Assembly: GCA_045592745.1 (NCBI GenBank)
Contig: JAZNVH010000029.1
Span: 21,976-85,975 of the forward strand
Direction: 5' to 3'
Origin: Aphodoplasma sp045592745
GTDB taxonomy: Bacteria; Bacillota; Clostridia; UBA1381; UMGS1253
Length of the DNA stretch: 64,000 nt
The stretch's first letter is position 1, and every line of letters starts with the position of its first letter. Shown one piece after another: positions 33,177-41,621 of this stretch. A model generated the notes under the pieces. It did not search any database. It had not been told where the DNA came from and saw only the letters and a list, made by a program, of their open reading frames with translations. The translations under genes were made by a program, and so were the position numbers.

Positions 33177-34466
33177 TTATAGTAATATGCCGTTGTCTAC
33201 AACAACGTTTCCGCCTACGATAGTGTATTTCACCTTACCGAAAAGCTCAAAACCGTCATAAGGCGAATTTTTGCCCTTTGATTTAAAGCTTTCTACATCA
33301 ACAACAATCTTCTCATCAGGGTCAAAAATCACTATATCCGCGCATTTGCCTGCCGCAATGCTGCCCTTGTTAAGACCAAGTATCTTTGCAGGATTTACAC
33401 ACATTTTTTCCAAAAGCTCACTCATTGTAAGCATACCCGCCTTTACCAGATAAGTAATACTAAGCGGAAGTGATGTTTCAAGTCCTACAATACCATTTGA
33501 CGCCATTGCAAATTCACAGTTTTTCTCATCGATGTGATGCGGAGCATGGTCGGTTGCAATCGCATCTATTGTGCCATCACGAAGACCTTTTATAATTGCC
33601 TCTACATCCTCATGGCTTCTAAGCGGAGGATTCATTTTTGCATTTGTATTAAATCCTTCAATCGCAGCATCGGTAAGTGTAAAGTAGTGAGGACAGGTTT
33701 CACACGTTACCTTTGCGCCACGCTTTTTCGCATTGCGTATAATTTCTACGCTTCGTTTTGTGCTTATGTGTGCTATATGAACACGTGTGCCCTCATTTTC
33801 AGCGATTAAAACGTCACGCGCCACCATAACCTCTTCAGCCGCAGGTGAAATCGGACGAAGTCCAAGGCTTGTCGCCATAAATCCATCATTTGCGCTGCCG
33901 TCATCTACAAGGTTTAAATCCTCACAGTGCGATATTACGGGCATATCAAATGTGTTTGCATACTGGAGCGCTCTTTTCATTAAAAGTGCGTTTTCAACAG
34001 GACGTCCGTCGTCAGAAATCGCAACAGCGCCTGCATATTTAAGCTCGCCTATTGGCGCAAGTTCCTCGCCTTTTTGTCCTTTTGAGATACATCCAATAGG
34101 AAATACATTAACCTTGCCTACCGATTTTGCCCGAGAAATTACAAACTCTATCAAAGCTGCATTGTCAAGTGTCGGATTTGTATTAGGCATACACGCAACC
34201 GATGTAAAACCGCCCATTGCCGCAGCGCTTGTGCCACTTTCGATATCTTCTTTATACTCAAATCCCGGCTCGCGAAGGTGTACGTGCATATCAACAAGTC
34301 CGGGCGCAACAACGCAGCCTGCTGCATCAATTATCTTGTCAGCGCCCGCTATATCAAGATTTTCACCCACTTTTTCGATAACGCCGTCATTTATAAAAAT
34401 ATCCGAAACTTTATCGAAGCTGTTTGCAGGGTCAATTACCCTTCCGCCTTTAACCAATATTTTCAT
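33177..34466 (-). CDS. pyrC: Dihydroorotase
   Basis: About 429 residues, amidohydrolase fold, class I. Zinc ligands are visible in VDMHVHLREPGFEYKEDIE (HxH), VISHCEDLNL, RVHIAHISTKRSVE and IATDHAPHH. ATG 34466 (MKILVKGGRVIDPANS) has GGGTG at 6 nt and lies inside the 3' end of pyrB, so the genes overlap by 17 nt. It cyclises carbamoyl-aspartate. Confidence 0.97.
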   Translation of the reverse strand: MKILVKGGRVIDPANSFDKVSDIFINDGVIEKVGENLDIAGADKIIDAAGCVVAPGLVDMHVHLREPGFEYKEDIESGTSAAAMGGFTSVACMPNTNPTLDNAALIEFVISRAKSVGKVNVFPIGCISKGQKGEELAPIGELKYAGAVAISDDGRPVENALLMKRALQYANTFDMPVISHCEDLNLVDDGSANDGFMATSLGLRPISPAAEEVMVARDVLIAENEGTRVHIAHISTKRSVEIIRNAKKRGAKVTCETCPHYFTLTDAAIEGFNTNAKMNPPLRSHEDVEAIIKGLRDGTIDAIATDHAPHHIDEKNCEFAMASNGIVGLETSLPLSITYLVKAGMLTMSELLEKMCVNPAKILGLNKGSIAAGKCADIVIFDPDEKIVVDVESFKSKGKNSPYDGFELFGKVKYTIVGGNVVVDNGILL

Positions 34467-35391
34467 TACCATCACCCTTTCTTGCGAAGATATATAACAC
34501 AGCCATACGAACAGCAACACCGTTTGTTACCTGCTCATCAATAACAGAGCTTTTTCCGTCAATTATGCTTGTTGTAAGCTCGATGCCTCTGTTAACCGGA
34601 CCCGGATGCATCAAAAGTGCATCAGGCTTTGCGAGTGCAAGCCTCTTATCATCTACACCAAAAAATCTTGAATACTCACGCATATTCGGTACAAGACCGC
34701 TTCTTTGGCGCTCAAGCTGCATACGAAGTCCCATTACAACATCTGCATCAGCGATTGCCGCATCGACATTGTCATAAACCTCGATGCCAAGATTCTCAAT
34801 GCCCTTTGGAAGAAGAGTTGCAGGCCCGCCAATAGCAACGCGTGCGCCAAGCTTTGTAAGAAGGTATATATTACTTCTTACAACTCTGCTGTGCATAATA
34901 TCTCCTACAATTGCCACCTTAAGTCCTTCAAAGCCGCCCTTATGTTCAAGTATTGTAAACGCATCCAAAAGTGCCTGTGTAGGATGCTCATTCATTCCGT
35001 CACCCGCATTAATAACAGATGCTTTCACATTCTTGGCGATAAGATGCGGTGCTCCGCTCATAGAGTGGCGAAGAATGATTATATCCGTACCCATCGCATC
35101 AATTGTGCGCGCCGTATCAATTAGCGTTTCGCCTTTTCGAACGCTCGAACTGCTCGCCGATACATTGGCAGCACATCCGCCCATATATTTTGCCGCAAGC
35201 TCAAACGAAAGACGTGTACGCGTCGAATTTTCATAAAATAATGTTATTATTGATTTTCCCTGCAAATGCGGAGTCTTTTTATTATTTTGCATCAGAATAT
35301 ATTTCATAGTCTGTGCATTTTTCAAAATGTACATTATTTCCTCGGCGCTAAGGTCTTTTATGCCGAGCAAATCCTTATGTTTTCCAAGCAT
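34450..35391 (-). CDS. pyrB: Aspartate carbamoyltransferase, catalytic subunit
   Basis: 313 residues from ATG 35391 (MLGKHKDLLGIKDLSAEEI; AGGGG 8 nt before it), the usual family length. Carbamoyl-phosphate loop ITLFYENSTRTRLSFELAAK, SSVRKGETLIDTARTI with the 80s loop, HPTQALLDAFT, and LMHPGPVNRGIEL. No regulatory subunit pyrI follows, so the enzyme should be unregulated by CTP as in Bacillus; control is at the PyrR attenuator. Confidence 0.96.
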   Translation of the reverse strand: MLGKHKDLLGIKDLSAEEIMYILKNAQTMKYILMQNNKKTPHLQGKSIITLFYENSTRTRLSFELAAKYMGGCAANVSASSSSVRKGETLIDTARTIDAMGTDIIILRHSMSGAPHLIAKNVKASVINAGDGMNEHPTQALLDAFTILEHKGGFEGLKVAIVGDIMHSRVVRSNIYLLTKLGARVAIGGPATLLPKGIENLGIEVYDNVDAAIADADVVMGLRMQLERQRSGLVPNMREYSRFFGVDDKRLALAKPDALLMHPGPVNRGIELTTSIIDGKSSVIDEQVTNGVAVRMAVLYIFARKGDGNENIG

Positions 35392-35416
35392 TATACAATC
35401 CCCTTTATCGTTTTTT

Positions 35417-35968
35417 TTATTTTGTCTTATCTGTAATATATACTCTGTTATCTGAGTCAATCTCTTCTACGCAAACATGAACAACCTCATCTTTTGACGT
35501 AGGTACGTTTTTGCCGACATAGTCTGCTCGTATAGGAAGCTCTCTGTGACCGCGATCGATGAGAACACCAAGCTGTATTGACGAAGGTCTTCCCATATCC
35601 ATAAGCGCATCAATTGCCGCTCTTACAGTGCGTCCCGTATACAGTACATCATCGATTACTACAATTTTTTTATTGTTAATTGAAAAGCCGACATCACTTC
35701 CGTTTATCTGTGGATGCTCTGAAAGCATACTCAAATCGTCACGGTATAATGTGATATCAAGAATACCAATATCAACACTTTTTCCTTCAACCTCGCCGAT
35801 TATCTTAGCAATCTTTTTTGCAAGCACAACACCGCGTCTTTGAATTCCAACAAGGTGCACGCCTTCCATACCCTGATTTTTTTCGATAATTTCGTGAGCA
35901 ATTCGCACAAGCGCACGATTAATCGCCGCCTCGTCCATAATCTGTGCCTTTATAACCATATCAGCCAT
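35417..35968 (-). CDS. pyrR: Bifunctional pyr operon attenuator / uracil phosphoribosyltransferase
   Basis: 183 residues from ATG 35968 (GGAGGCGATTAT ribosome site). The PRPP loop VVIDDVLYTGRTVRAAIDA is characteristic; VGIQRRGVVLAKKIA and LIDRGHRELPIRADYVGKN are also conserved. It binds the nascent pyr mRNA when UMP is high and promotes termination. The binding loop and terminator lie directly upstream (36000-36116). First gene of the operon. Confidence 0.96.
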   Translation of the reverse strand: MADMVIKAQIMDEAAINRALVRIAHEIIEKNQGMEGVHLVGIQRRGVVLAKKIAKIIGEVEGKSVDIGILDITLYRDDLSMLSEHPQINGSDVGFSINNKKIVVIDDVLYTGRTVRAAIDALMDMGRPSSIQLGVLIDRGHRELPIRADYVGKNVPTSKDEVVHVCVEEIDSDNRVYITDKTK

Positions 35969-35999
35969 ATAATCGCCTCCATTATAATTTTTTGTAAAA

Positions 36000-36035
36000 C
36001 AAAAAAGCTTTCTGCCCATAAAATCGGCAAAAAGC
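36000..36035 (-). terminator. Attenuator terminator of the pyr leader
   Basis: Minus strand GCTTTTTGCC / GGCAGAAAGC (one mismatch) with loop GATTTTATG, then TTTTTT, 32 nt before the pyrR start. Confidence 0.87.
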
Positions 36036-36084
36036 ATATAAAAGCAAAATATATTCAAGCAAACAAATGCCCCTCGGCTTAAAT

Positions 36085-36116
36085 ATAAGTGCCTTATCAG
36101 TCTCTCTGTACCGATT
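36085..36116 (-). promoter_or_regulatory. PyrR-binding loop in the pyr leader
   Basis: The transcript reads GUACAGAGAGACUGAUAAGG, matching the PyrR-binding anti-antiterminator consensus (CAGAGAGgCU-G-AAGG). It is bracketed by sequences that can pair to form the stem. It lies between the operon promoter and the attenuator terminator, the Bacillus-type arrangement. Confidence 0.88.
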
Positions 36117-36156
36117 TAAAGGCTGTTAATACGAAGGAAATCTTTCCATTTATTTG

Positions 36157-36185
36157 ATTATATCAAATAAAATATCATTTGTCTA
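36157..36185 (-). promoter_or_regulatory. Promoter of the pyr operon
   Basis: Minus strand TAGACA (36180-36185), 17-bp spacer, TATAAT (36157-36162), about 190 bp before pyrR, giving room for the PyrR leader. Confidence 0.8.
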
Positions 36186-36295
36186 CTGTTTTTATAAGTA
36201 TTTCTGTTTTTCACAGATGTAAACTTTACAAAATTTTTAAAAAATTTTCATTTTAAGTATTGCTTTTTTTCAAGTTTTGATTGGGATGTGAGATT

Positions 36296-37537
36296 ATGAG
36301 TAACGAAAACTATTGGTTAACTTCATTTGATACTACGTTCCCACTGGACAAAAATTCTAAAAAGAGCTATAATGGAATAAACACAGTGCAGAAAAATGTT
36401 TTTGATAACGCATTTGCAAATTCTGCTCTCGATTACCTTTACTCTAATGATAATCTTGGCAAAACGCAGAGTTTTTTAGAAAACAACGGATTCCCGTCCA
36501 TCGAAGAGCGTCAGTATAACAAGCAATCTTACGGCGCAGCAGATGAGAATAGGCAAATGCTTGATTTATTCCAAAGCAAATCAAACAGCATATTAAATCC
36601 AAAGCTCTCTGATGATACTGACCGCGCATTTTTGAGCGGACTAATGGGCGAAGAAGAGGAAAAAGCTTATCATCAAAGTCAAATAGCAGATGCAAACAAC
36701 GCAATAAAACAGTGGCAAAGCGCTTTTAGCGGTTCACCACTTGAGAATCAATTAAACGGAGCTGCTGATTCAGCTATGCAAAAGATAAATACTGTGCAAA
36801 ATACAAAATCTAACTTTTTTAATGCTAAAAATGAGGTTAGACCTGTTACTATTCTCGACCCAAATACAGGATATGATATAGCGCAATACTCTAACAACAA
36901 TAAGATTAAAGAAAATGCTAAAATGAATAATAAATCTGTATGGAATGTGCGCAGAGCAAGTAATATCATTGAAAAAAACGCTAATTCAATAAAGATAGCT
37001 GCAAATAAATACGGAGTAAATCCAGCAATTATTGCTGCATGTATTTATTCTGAACAAATGCTAAATTATAATGTTACAGACCTAGTACGAGATAAAATGT
37101 ACTGGGATAATCCTTCTGTCGGAATAGGTCAAGTAACTATTGAAACTGCTCAAACAATTGAAAGAAATACCAATATTGACAAAATAAAGTATTTGGGTAA
37201 AAAACAAGATTGGCATGGAAATAATTATGTAGAAAAGGATGCATGGTACATACCTGGATATGGAACATTTTTTGGCACAAAAGAACAAGCCATTTCAAAA
37301 AGGTTAAATGATGACGAGCAATGCGTTGAATATGTTGCAGCTTATCTAAAATTAATACAAGATTTATGGCGCGAGAAATATCCAATAATTGACGGCAAAA
37401 CAGATATTTTGGCGACGTTGTATAATGTTGGAGAATATGGTTCGAAAGGAATAAATTCCGATCCAAAACCTAATCCTTTTGGTATTTTTGCAAAAAAGAA
37501 TTATCATTATATGCGATATTTATTAGGCTTAGAATAG
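36296..37537 (+). CDS. Large protein with C-terminal lysozyme/transglycosylase-like domain, no signal peptide
   Basis: 413 residues from ATG 36296. Residues 1-190 are polar, rich in Asn, Gln and Ser, and unlike any domain I know. From about 225 a lysozyme-like fold is suggested: IIAACIYSEQMLNYNVTDL with a candidate catalytic Glu, then NPSVGIGQVTIETAQTIE (the S-x-G-x-x-Q pattern of lytic transglycosylases), CVEYVAAYLKLIQDLW and DILATLYNVGEYGS. No signal peptide or membrane helix is present, so export would need another route. It is followed 11 nt later by a small membrane-anchored protein. The region is more AT-rich than its neighbours. The muramidase-like fold is plausible, the biological role unknown. 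Confidence 0.6.
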   Translation: MSNENYWLTSFDTTFPLDKNSKKSYNGINTVQKNVFDNAFANSALDYLYSNDNLGKTQSFLENNGFPSIEERQYNKQSYGAADENRQMLDLFQSKSNSILNPKLSDDTDRAFLSGLMGEEEEKAYHQSQIADANNAIKQWQSAFSGSPLENQLNGAADSAMQKINTVQNTKSNFFNAKNEVRPVTILDPNTGYDIAQYSNNNKIKENAKMNNKSVWNVRRASNIIEKNANSIKIAANKYGVNPAIIAACIYSEQMLNYNVTDLVRDKMYWDNPSVGIGQVTIETAQTIERNTNIDKIKYLGKKQDWHGNNYVEKDAWYIPGYGTFFGTKEQAISKRLNDDEQCVEYVAAYLKLIQDLWREKYPIIDGKTDILATLYNVGEYGSKGINSDPKPNPFGIFAKKNYHYMRYLLGLE

Positions 37538-37548
37538 GAGTTATTAAA

Positions 37549-37911
37549 ATGAAAAAATTCTTAATATTTATACTCATTATATCTTTGATTATTTTCGTTT
37601 TTTGGGGCATTCCTATGCTAAAATGCGAATACCTTACCGCGAGGTATGGTAACGAATTTGACCTTGGTCAAGTGCCTAAAGAAAACTCTATGCTTGGCAA
37701 AGTAGAATGGTTTAAAATCCTATCGTATAATGATGATATTGCGCAAATTTATTATATTGACGAAGATTTTTCAACAGGAAACATATTAACCTTTAAAAAA
37801 GTTTTTGGCAAATGGAAATATGATAGCTGGGACACTCTTTGGTCTGCCCGTGGCGGAAATGCAGACGAAAATATCTGGCCATATTTCTGGCATAGCTCAA
37901 AATACCGATAA
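37549..37911 (+). CDS. Small membrane-anchored protein of unknown function
   Basis: 120 residues. One N-terminal hydrophobic helix (FLIFILIISLIIFVFWGIP) acts as an anchor or uncleaved signal. A roughly 95-residue extracellular domain ends in an aromatic-rich tail (KWKYDSWDTLWSARGG, WPYFWHSSKYR). It starts 11 nt after the lysozyme-like gene with a GGAG-type ribosome site, so they are cotranscribed. I do not recognise the family with certainty. It could be a partner or an immunity-type protein for the upstream product, which is inference from position only. Confidence 0.7.
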   Translation: MKKFLIFILIISLIIFVFWGIPMLKCEYLTARYGNEFDLGQVPKENSMLGKVEWFKILSYNDDIAQIYYIDEDFSTGNILTFKKVFGKWKYDSWDTLWSARGGNADENIWPYFWHSSKYR

Positions 37912-37925
37912 GTACATCTACAACA

Positions 37926-37976
37926 ACGTTCGTTTTGCTTGAATTTATCGTCTGTGGTTTTTTAGTGCAGACGGTA
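37926..37976 (+). repeat. Hairpin repeat, copy A
   Basis: A 22-nt conserved flank (ACGTTCGTTTTGC followed by TTGAATTTA) leads into stem TATCGTCTGT / GCAGACGGTA with an 11-nt loop. A near copy is at 39010-39060. Two wobble pairs and one swapped pair relative to copy B keep the stem intact. No T-run follows, so it is not a full terminator. Confidence 0.8.
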
Positions 37977-38019
37977 CTGTCCCTTGGTATTGATATGGCT
38001 AAACAAGGAAGGTGATAAG

Positions 38020-38994
38020 GTGTTAAAAAAAATCAAATTTATACTGTTTTTTGCTCTTATATTGTTTTTGTGCATTTCCTGTGCACAAAATGAGCCCAAA
38101 CCGGCATATAAAAATGCAGTTTTTCCTGGAAATATTCAAAACGGTGGGTATTTTGTCGAATGTGAAAACGGCTATATCTATTTTGACGGAGATAGTAATG
38201 CCTTGTGCAAAAAAGACACTCAAACGAATATCGTCGAAATTATTGCTAAAGGCTCCTGCTTTTATGATTTGAATTTATATAACGACTACATATATTATAC
38301 TAGTGGTAGCCCCGGTAATATATGGAAAATATCTGTTGATGGTAAACACAAAAAGAAATTGACACAAAAAAGAGCGGAACATCTTGTTGTATATGATGAC
38401 CACATATACTTTTGTCTTTTTGAAGATGATGATTGGGACGAGTTGTATAGGACAGGATTGAATGGGGGAGATTTAGGACAGTTTAACCTTGGCCTTAATG
38501 GTACGCTGTATAGGACAGATTTAAATGGAAAAAACTCAAAACTCTTAGCTCAATGCGTACAGAACTTTTGCATAGTAGACGATAGAATTTATTATACGGA
38601 TGTCGAAACCGAACCAAAGCTTCGCGGTATGAAAACAGATGGAACGGACGTAATTACTATTAACCAAGCATATCCATGCAATCTGTTTTCAATAGAAAAC
38701 AAGCTGCTTTATTCGGATTATAACAGAGAAGGAAAGCTATTCAGTTATGATTTAAACACTAATGCCGAAACCTGCATTTGCCAAGATGTTTGCTTGTCTG
38801 CAAATGCAAATGAAAAATGGATTTTTTACACAAATATAAGTGAAAAAGGAGATTTATATCGAATTCGTCCTGATGGCAGTGAGCGAGAAAAGCTTGTCGA
38901 TGGAAATATAGTAAATATTCATGTGATAGGAAACAGTGTGTTTTACAGAGAATTTTCGAATATGCATGAGTTTGAACGTATTGACATTGAGTAA
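38020..38994 (+). CDS. Predicted lipoprotein with DUF5050-like beta-propeller repeats
   Basis: 324 residues from GTG 38020, with GGAAGGTG a few nt before it; a longer reading from 37984 gives a non-signal N-terminus. A lipoprotein-type signal (KFILFFALILFLCISC) ends in two Cys, the second the likelier lipidation site. The rest is built of repeats of the type YIYYTSGSPGNIWKISVDG, LYRTDLNGKNSKLL and RIRPDGSEREKLVDG, as in DUF5050 propellers. A 23-nt near-identical repeat 63 nt apart (38443 and 38506) adds one in-frame blade segment, LYRTGLNG / LYRTDLNG. Cell-surface location expected; ligand unknown. Confidence 0.72.
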   Translation: MLKKIKFILFFALILFLCISCAQNEPKPAYKNAVFPGNIQNGGYFVECENGYIYFDGDSNALCKKDTQTNIVEIIAKGSCFYDLNLYNDYIYYTSGSPGNIWKISVDGKHKKKLTQKRAEHLVVYDDHIYFCLFEDDDWDELYRTGLNGGDLGQFNLGLNGTLYRTDLNGKNSKLLAQCVQNFCIVDDRIYYTDVETEPKLRGMKTDGTDVITINQAYPCNLFSIENKLLYSDYNREGKLFSYDLNTNAETCICQDVCLSANANEKWIFYTNISEKGDLYRIRPDGSEREKLVDGNIVNIHVIGNSVFYREFSNMHEFERIDIE

Positions 38995-39009
38995 CTAATA
39001 CAACTAACT

Positions 39010-39067
39010 ACGTTCGTTTTGCTTGAATTTACCGCCTGCGGTTTTATACTGCAGGCGGTATTATTTT
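39010..39067 (+). repeat. Hairpin repeat, copy B, with terminator-like T tract
   Basis: Same 22-nt flank as copy A, then a perfect 10-bp stem TACCGCCTGC / GCAGGCGGTA with loop GGTTTTATACT, followed by TTATTTTTT. It follows the lipoprotein gene and would end its transcript. Confidence 0.82.
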
Positions 39068-39997
39068 TTACTCCATATTCATTTTTCGAAGCTTTTTAAG
39101 CACATCTTCAAAATAATCAGGTAGCTCACACGAAAACTCCATTTTTTCTTTCGAGCGCGGATGTATAAACTCAATCCTTTTTGCATGCAAAAGCTGACCT
39201 TCAAGCTTGAATGCCTCTTTTTTTATGCCATACGTTTTATCGCCCACAACGCTGTGAGCAATATGTGCCATGTGGACTCTTATCTGGTGCGTTCTTCCCG
39301 TTTGAAGCTTACATTTTACCAATGTATAACGCCCAAAACGCTCAAGCACGGTTACAAACGTTTTGGCATCGCGCGCATTTTTTGTTGTAACGCACATTTT
39401 TTTGCGGTCATTCGGATTTCTTCCAATCGGAAAATCGAGCGTAAGCTCATCTTCCTTAATGTTTCCGTTTACAAGCGCATAGTACTCTCTTGACAAGCTT
39501 CTGTCAGCGAGCTGTGCTGACAAAAATGTGTGCGCCTCATCATTTTTTGCGACGATTAAAAGCCCCGATGTGTCCTTGTCAATTCTGTGCACAATTCCGG
39601 GCCGCATTACACCATTTATTCCCGATAAACTGCCCTCGCAGTGCTTCATAAGTGCGTTTACAAGCGTACCGTCATAATTTCCCGGTGCGGGATGTACTAC
39701 CATACCCTGCTTTTTGTTTATGACGAGCAAATCTTTATCTTCATAAACAACGTCAAGCTCTATATCCTGTGCTTCTATATTGTACTCTTGTGGCTGTGGG
39801 ACTATAATCTGTATAACGTCATCCTCGCACACTTTATATTTTTTATTTAATATGGTTTCGTCCTTTGTAACAAGCCCTTCTTCAATAAGCTTTGCAGCGT
39901 GTGAGCGCGAAAGATTATCAAGCGACTCGGCTATGTAAACATCGAGTCGTTTGCCTTCATCCTCTTTTGTTACTGTAAGCACTTTTTTATCGCTCAT
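39068..39997 (-). CDS. RluD-family pseudouridine synthase
   Basis: 309 residues. An N-terminal S4 RNA-binding domain (KRLDVYIAESLDNLSRSHAA) precedes the catalytic domain with MRPGIVHRIDKDTSGLLIVA (catalytic Asp in HRxDKDTSG), NRTHQIR-type GRTHQIRVHMAHIAHSVVGD and KQGMVVHPAPGNYDGTLVNA. It modifies large-subunit rRNA uridines. Its start lies inside lspA by 11 nt, the common lspA-rluD order in Firmicutes. Exact target (RluD versus paralogues) is not resolved. Confidence 0.93.
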   Translation of the reverse strand: MSDKKVLTVTKEDEGKRLDVYIAESLDNLSRSHAAKLIEEGLVTKDETILNKKYKVCEDDVIQIIVPQPQEYNIEAQDIELDVVYEDKDLLVINKKQGMVVHPAPGNYDGTLVNALMKHCEGSLSGINGVMRPGIVHRIDKDTSGLLIVAKNDEAHTFLSAQLADRSLSREYYALVNGNIKEDELTLDFPIGRNPNDRKKMCVTTKNARDAKTFVTVLERFGRYTLVKCKLQTGRTHQIRVHMAHIAHSVVGDKTYGIKKEAFKLEGQLLHAKRIEFIHPRSKEKMEFSCELPDYFEDVLKKLRKMNME

Positions 39998-40451
39998 CTG
40001 TTTCTCCCCTGATATTTTCTGAAAATAAAATATAGATAATCATTAATACCGCACCAATGCATACGCATATATCTGCAATATTAAAGCATGGAAAATCTAT
40101 AAACAAAAAATGAAGAAAATCCGTTACATATCCAAAGGCTATTCTGTCAATCAAATTGCCGATTCCGCCTGCAAAGATAAGCGATGATGCGCTCAAAAGA
40201 AGCGGCGTTTTGTTTTTGTTTTTTATAACGTAAACCAGTAAAACGGCAAGCACAAGCAGAGTAACCGCAATCAAAAACCAACGCGTATCCTGCATCATTC
40301 CAAATGCCGCGCCTCTGTTTTCAACATACACAAAATCCATTATATACTTTATAAAGCCAACACTTCCTGCGCCCAAAAGAAACTTTCTCGCTATAAATTT
40401 TGCCGCCTGATCAAGTGCTATAAGCACGAGCGTAATTACTGCATATATCAT
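39987..40451 (-). CDS. lspA: Lipoprotein signal peptidase (signal peptidase II)
   Basis: 154 residues, four membrane helices. Conserved boxes: IALDQAAKFIARKFL, VENRGAAFGMMQ, GGIGNLIDRIAFGYVTDFLHF (first catalytic Asp; given in parts) and FPCFNIADICVCIGA (second catalytic Asp). It cleaves lipoprotein signal peptides such as those predicted at 38020 and 49177. Lies 15 nt after aroB. Confidence 0.96.
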   Translation of the reverse strand: MIYAVITLVLIALDQAAKFIARKFLLGAGSVGFIKYIMDFVYVENRGAAFGMMQDTRWFLIAVTLLVLAVLLVYVIKNKNKTPLLLSASSLIFAGGIGNLIDRIAFGYVTDFLHFLFIDFPCFNIADICVCIGAVLMIIYILFSENIRGETDER

Positions 40452-40466
40452 CGTTTCACCGCCAAA

Positions 40467-41546
40467 TTATCTAATTATGCATTCTATTGCATGCTCTGTT
40501 TCTTCTTTAGTAATATCATCCAAAATAACTGTTTCTCCCATACCTTTTATGAGCACAAACCGAAGCTTATCCGACATTTTCTTTTTGTCATTTTGCATAT
40601 ATTCTATAACAGTTTCTTTGCCTGCGCCACAAAAGCTTGTTTCAAGTGCGTATGAAGAAATTATGTCCTTTACACGCTCACAATACTCTTTTGTAACGTA
40701 TCCGCGAGCAAGCGAAATATCAAGCGCACCAACCATTCCAAGAGCTACACATTCGCCGTGCAAAAGCTCAAAATTCTTCGCACTTTCAACTCCGTGCCCT
40801 ATCGTATGTCCAAAATTTAATATTGCACGCATTCCCATTTCAGTTTCGTCGTGCATTACAACATCTGCCTTGATGGCGCAGCATTTATAAATTACATTTT
40901 CAATAGCTTTATCGCCAAGGCTTAATATTTCATCGACGTTTTCCTCAAGATAGCTCAAAAATTCATCATCTCTTATAACGCCATACTTTATAACCTCTGC
41001 CATCCCTGCACTAAACTCACGTTTTGGGAGAGTTTTTAATGTGGATGTATTTATATACACAAGCGAAGGCTGTTTAAATGCGCCTATAATGTTTTTCACG
41101 CCTGAAAAATCAATACCAACCTTGCCGCCGACACTGCTGTCTGTCTGTGCAAGAAGCGTTGTCGGAATTTGAACAAAATCGATACCTCGCATATATGTAG
41201 CTGCCGCAAGTCCTGCCATATCACCGACAACACCGCCACCAAGTGCGATAATAGCAGACTTTCTGTCGAGCTTATGCTCCACCAGCGCGTTATATATCTT
41301 TTGAAGCGTATCTATATTTTTACTCTTTTCCCCCGCCTCAAATATAACGTGTCCAGGCTTTGCAAACCCTGCTTTGCATATACACTCTTCAAGCTTTGAA
41401 AGATAAATCGGCGCTACATTTGTGTCGCTGACAATCAAAATTTTTCCTTTGCATACGCGCACAAGCTCGTCTGCAAGAGCATCAAAGCCCGTATCTATAA
41501 CAATATCGTAACTGCGTTTTTCAAAATCAAGATTTAGTCTTTGCAT
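40467..41546 (-). CDS. aroB: 3-dehydroquinate synthase
   Basis: 359 residues. Second step of the shikimate pathway, DAHP to 3-dehydroquinate, with NAD and zinc. AIIALGGGVVGDMAGLAAAT is the nucleotide loop. IPTTLLAQTDSSVGGKVGID, EVIKYGVIRD, and zinc histidines in LNFGHTIGHGVE and LLHGECVALGM are all present. Other aro genes are not adjacent. Located after ileS, separated by a 9-bp hairpin. Confidence 0.97.
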   Translation of the reverse strand: MQRLNLDFEKRSYDIVIDTGFDALADELVRVCKGKILIVSDTNVAPIYLSKLEECICKAGFAKPGHVIFEAGEKSKNIDTLQKIYNALVEHKLDRKSAIIALGGGVVGDMAGLAAATYMRGIDFVQIPTTLLAQTDSSVGGKVGIDFSGVKNIIGAFKQPSLVYINTSTLKTLPKREFSAGMAEVIKYGVIRDDEFLSYLEENVDEILSLGDKAIENVIYKCCAIKADVVMHDETEMGMRAILNFGHTIGHGVESAKNFELLHGECVALGMVGALDISLARGYVTKEYCERVKDIISSYALETSFCGAGKETVIEYMQNDKKKMSDKLRFVLIKGMGETVILDDITKEETEHAIECIIR

Positions 41547-41576
41547 ATCCTTACTCCAAATTTTTAATATGAATAA

Positions 41577-41600
41577 GGGAAGGCAAACTACTGCCTTCCC
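41577..41600 (-). terminator. Hairpin between ileS and aroB
   Basis: GGGAAGGCA-AACTAC-TGCCTTCCC, a 9-bp perfect stem on either strand. The minus strand lacks a solid T-run after it, so it may only weakly terminate. Confidence 0.6.
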
Positions 41601-41621
41601 AAATAATTTACCTTACTGTTC

